Of a stretch of DNA of 32,500 nt, positions 30,501 through 32,500 are shown piece after piece. The stretch covers positions 87,501 through 120,000 of the forward strand of contig NW_026729167.1 in NCBI RefSeq assembly GCF_030272615.1, read 5' to 3'. Position 1 is the first letter of the stretch, and each line of letters starts with the position of its first letter. The DNA comes from Cryptomeria japonica. Lineage: Eukaryota > Streptophyta > Pinopsida > Cupressales > Cupressaceae. Position numbers and translations under genes: made by a program. Under the pieces are notes generated by a model. That model saw only the letters and a program-made list of their open reading frames with translations. It was not told the origin of the DNA and ran no database searches.

Positions 30501-32243
30501 GACCATTCCGAGGCGGACCTGAAGCCTCTTCCCTCTAGCCGTTGGGGCTTTCTCGCCGCATCCCTCGCCTCGCACCCCGATTGCTATTCGGTGAGGCTCC
30601 TCGGCCGCCTTGGAACTATCTGTGTATCGGACGCATCGCGGGATAAGGGGTTGGCAGTGGTAGTCGCCCCAAGCGCGTCCGATGCTTGGACCATTCCGAG
30701 GCGGCCCTGCAGCCTCTTCCGTCTAGCCGTTGGGGCCATCTCGCTGCATCCCCCACCTCGCACCACGATTGCTATGCGGTGAGGCTCCTTGGCCGCCTCG
30801 GAACTATCTGTGTATCGGACGCATCGCGGGATAAGGGGTTGTCACTGGTAGTCGCCCCAAGCGCGTCCGATGCTTGGACTATTCCGAGGCGGCCCTGCAG
30901 CCTCTTCCGTCTAGCCGTTGGGGCCATCTCGCCGCATCCCCCAGCTCCTCGGCCGCCTCGGAACTATCTGTGTATCGGACGCATCGCGGGATAAGGGGTT
31001 GGCAGTGGTAGTCGCCCCAAGCGCGTTCGATGCTTGGACTATTCCGAGGCGGCCCCGCAGCCTCTTCCGTCTACCCTTTGGGGCCATCTCGCCGCATCCC
31101 TCGCCTCGCACCCCGATTGCTATGCGGTGAGGCTCCTCGGCCGCCTGGGAACTATCTTCGTATCGGATGCATCGCGGGATAAGGGGTTGTCACTGGTAGT
31201 CGCCCCAAGCGCGTCCGATGCTTGGACTATTCCGAGGCGGCCCTGTGGCCTCTTCCGTCTAGCCGTTGGGGCCATCTCGCCGCATCCCTCACCTCGCACC
31301 CCCATTGCTATGCGGTGAGGCTCCTCGGCCGCCTTGGAACTGTCTTCGTATCGGAAGCATCGCGGGATAAGGGGTTGTCACTGGTAGTCGCCCCAAGCGC
31401 GTCCGATGCTTGGACTATTCCGAGGCGGCCCTGCAGCCTCTTCCGTCTAGCCGTTGGGGCCATCTCGCCGCATCCCCCACCTCGCACCCGGATTGCTATG
31501 CGGTGAGGCTCCTCGGCCGCCTTGGAACTATCTTCGTATCGGACGCATCGCGGGATAAGGGGTTGTCACTGGTAGTCGCCCCAAGCGCGTCCGATGCTTG
31601 GACTATTCCGACGCGGCCCTGTGGCCTCTTCCGTCTAGCCGTTGGGGCCATCTCGCCGCATCCCCCACCTCGCACCCCGATTGCTATGCGGTGAGGCTCC
31701 TCGGCCGCCTTGGAACCATCTTCGTATCGGACGCATCGCGGGATGAGGGGTTGTCACTGGTAGTCACCCCAAGCGCGTCCGATGCTTGGACCATTCCGAG
31801 GCGGCCCTGAAGCCTCTTCCGTCTAGCCGTTGGGGCCTTCCCGCCCCATCCCTCGCCTCGCACCCCCGATTGCTATGCGGTGAGGCTCCTCGGCCGCCTT
31901 GGAACCATCTGTGTATCGGACGCATCGCGGGATAAGGGGTTGGCACTGGTAGTCGCCCCAAGCGCGTCCGATGCTTGGAGCATTCCGAGGTGGCCCTGAA
32001 GCCTCTTCCGTCTAGCCGTTGGGGCCTTCCCGCCCCATCCCTCGCCTCGCACCCCGATTGATATGCGGTGAGGCTCCTCGGCCGCCTTGGAACTATCTGT
32101 GTATCGGACGCATCGCGGGATAAGGGGTTGGCACTGGTAGTCGTCCCAATCGCGTCCGATGCTTGGACCATTCCGAGGCGGCCCTGCAGCCTCTTCCGTT
32201 TAGCCGTCGGGGCCTTCCCGCCGCATCCCTCGCCTCGCATCCC
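27571..32243 (+). repeat. 188-bp tandem array, 25 units, presumed 5' ETS
   Basis: GATTGCTATGCGGTGAGGCT starts units at 27571, 27759, 27947 and so on every 188 bp to 30767. A unit lacking about 28 bp lies before 31115. Then come 31303, 31491, 31679, 31868 (1 bp longer) and 32056. The core units (27947 to about 30390) are nearly identical. From about 30540 the GGGTCCTTCTCG word becomes GGGGCCATCTCG and later GGGGCCTTCCCG, so divergence grows towards the right. Each unit carries a long inverted repeat, listed separately. Frames of 70 residues per unit are repeat by-products, each set by the same ATG. Confidence 0.93.
27585..27708 (+). other. Stem-loop of the 188-bp unit (first of 25)
   Basis: Left arm 27585-27607 and right arm 27686-27708. 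GAGGCT pairs with AGCCTC, then comes a 4 by 4 internal loop, then GGCCGCCTCGGAA pairs perfectly with TTCCGAGGCGGCC. The terminal loop is 78 nt. Most later units have GGCCGCCTTGGAA, which turns one pair into a wobble in RNA. The same fold recurs every 188 bp. Confidence 0.8.
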
Positions 32244-32500
32244 GATTCCTATGCGGTGAGTCTTCTCGGCCGCCGCGGAACTATACCTGTTATTGCTACT
32301 GCATCCTTCGGCTGGTAACCTCCTCTGCCGCCTTGGAACGTTCTCTTTGTCGGACGCGTCGCGGGATAAGGGGTTGGCACTGGTAGTCGCCCCAAGCGCG
32401 CCCGATGCATAGACCGCTCCGAGTTGACCTTGCTTTCAGCCTCTCACATGCATAGACCTCTCTGAGTCGACCCTGCAGCCTCTCACGTTTAGCCTTTGGA
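32244..32500 (+). repeat. Degenerate right edge of the 188-bp array
   Basis: Unit-like words continue in order (GATTCCTATGCGGTGAG, CTCGGCCGCCGCGGAAC). They are interrupted by about 60 inserted bases holding a second, altered left arm (CTCTGCCGCCTTGGAACG). GCGGGATAAGGGGTTGGCAC, TAGTCGCCCCAAGCGCG and a duplicated CAGCCTCTCAC word follow. This looks like the edge of the array towards 18S, where homogenisation fades. No 18S sequence is reached. Confidence 0.75.

Noticed and set aside
27678-30782. Series of about 16 near-identical 70-codon frames in the 188-bp array
   Set aside because: Each unit yields the same ATG and stop because it is the same repeat. The unit lies in the presumed ETS, and substitutions show no coding bias that I can see.
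27571-32243. GGGATAAGGGG in each 188-bp unit as a possible Pol I promoter
   Set aside because: It lacks TATATA and the GAATCGGACAAATA upstream core, and in the alignment with the promoter blocks it falls at a non-promoter position.
27571-32243. CRISPR-like regular array
   Set aside because: Full units are repeated, with no unique spacers; the period is 188 bp and the context is plant rDNA.
1-32500. 18S, 5.8S or 26S rRNA fragments
   Set aside because: I looked for the conserved 18S start and the 26S 3' end on both strands and saw none.

Overview
This window looks like nuclear ribosomal DNA intergenic spacer from a land plant. I see no protein gene that I can support. Three observations point this way. 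(i) Four intact 5S rRNA genes lie on the minus strand, with plant-type box A, intermediate element and box C. (ii) Thirteen copies of the plant RNA polymerase I core promoter TATATAGGGG lie on the plus strand. (iii) A long 188-bp tandem array follows the last promoter, as expected for the 5' external transcribed spacer (ETS). Neither 18S nor 26S sequence is visible in 32.5 kb, so this spacer would be very large. From memory, the 5S sequence resembles that of gymnosperms, and linked 5S-35S units are known in some gymnosperms, bryophytes and Asteraceae. The taxon is therefore an inference, not a reading.

Layout. 1-213: left flank. 214-21646: about 3.55 copies of a 6034-bp tandem mega-repeat, nearly identical and exactly in register (6034 bp between 5S genes). 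Each full unit holds a GC-rich GGTGCGCACC repeat field, AT-rich modules with a hairpin and poly-T, one 5S gene, a stretch of degenerate repeats of about 20 bp, and a minisatellite of about 12 bp. The fourth copy breaks off inside the minisatellite, which then runs on to about 22856. 22857-24075: a short bridge and a 157-bp repeat array with six promoters. 24076-24690: a 38/52-bp minisatellite. 24690-25870: a 311-bp array with four promoters. 25871-26125: 50/56-bp repeats that resemble the promoter upstream element. 26126-27570: three longer blocks, each with one promoter. 27571-32243: 25 units of a 188-bp repeat. 32244-32500: a decaying edge.

How the parts may work together (inference). The last promoter (27194) is the best candidate for the gene promoter that drives rightward pre-rRNA synthesis. 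The other twelve would be spacer promoters, and the 50/56-bp repeats enhancer-like. The 5S genes are transcribed leftward, divergent from the Pol I promoters, by Pol III. Two RNA-structure signals stand out. A stem-loop begins about 35 nt after the predicted start at nearly every promoter, with some paired substitutions. Each 188-bp ETS unit can form a 6 + 13 bp stem, so the pre-rRNA leader would carry about 25 tandem hairpins. The long open frames on both strands of the GC-rich repeats are by-products of stop-poor repetitive sequence.
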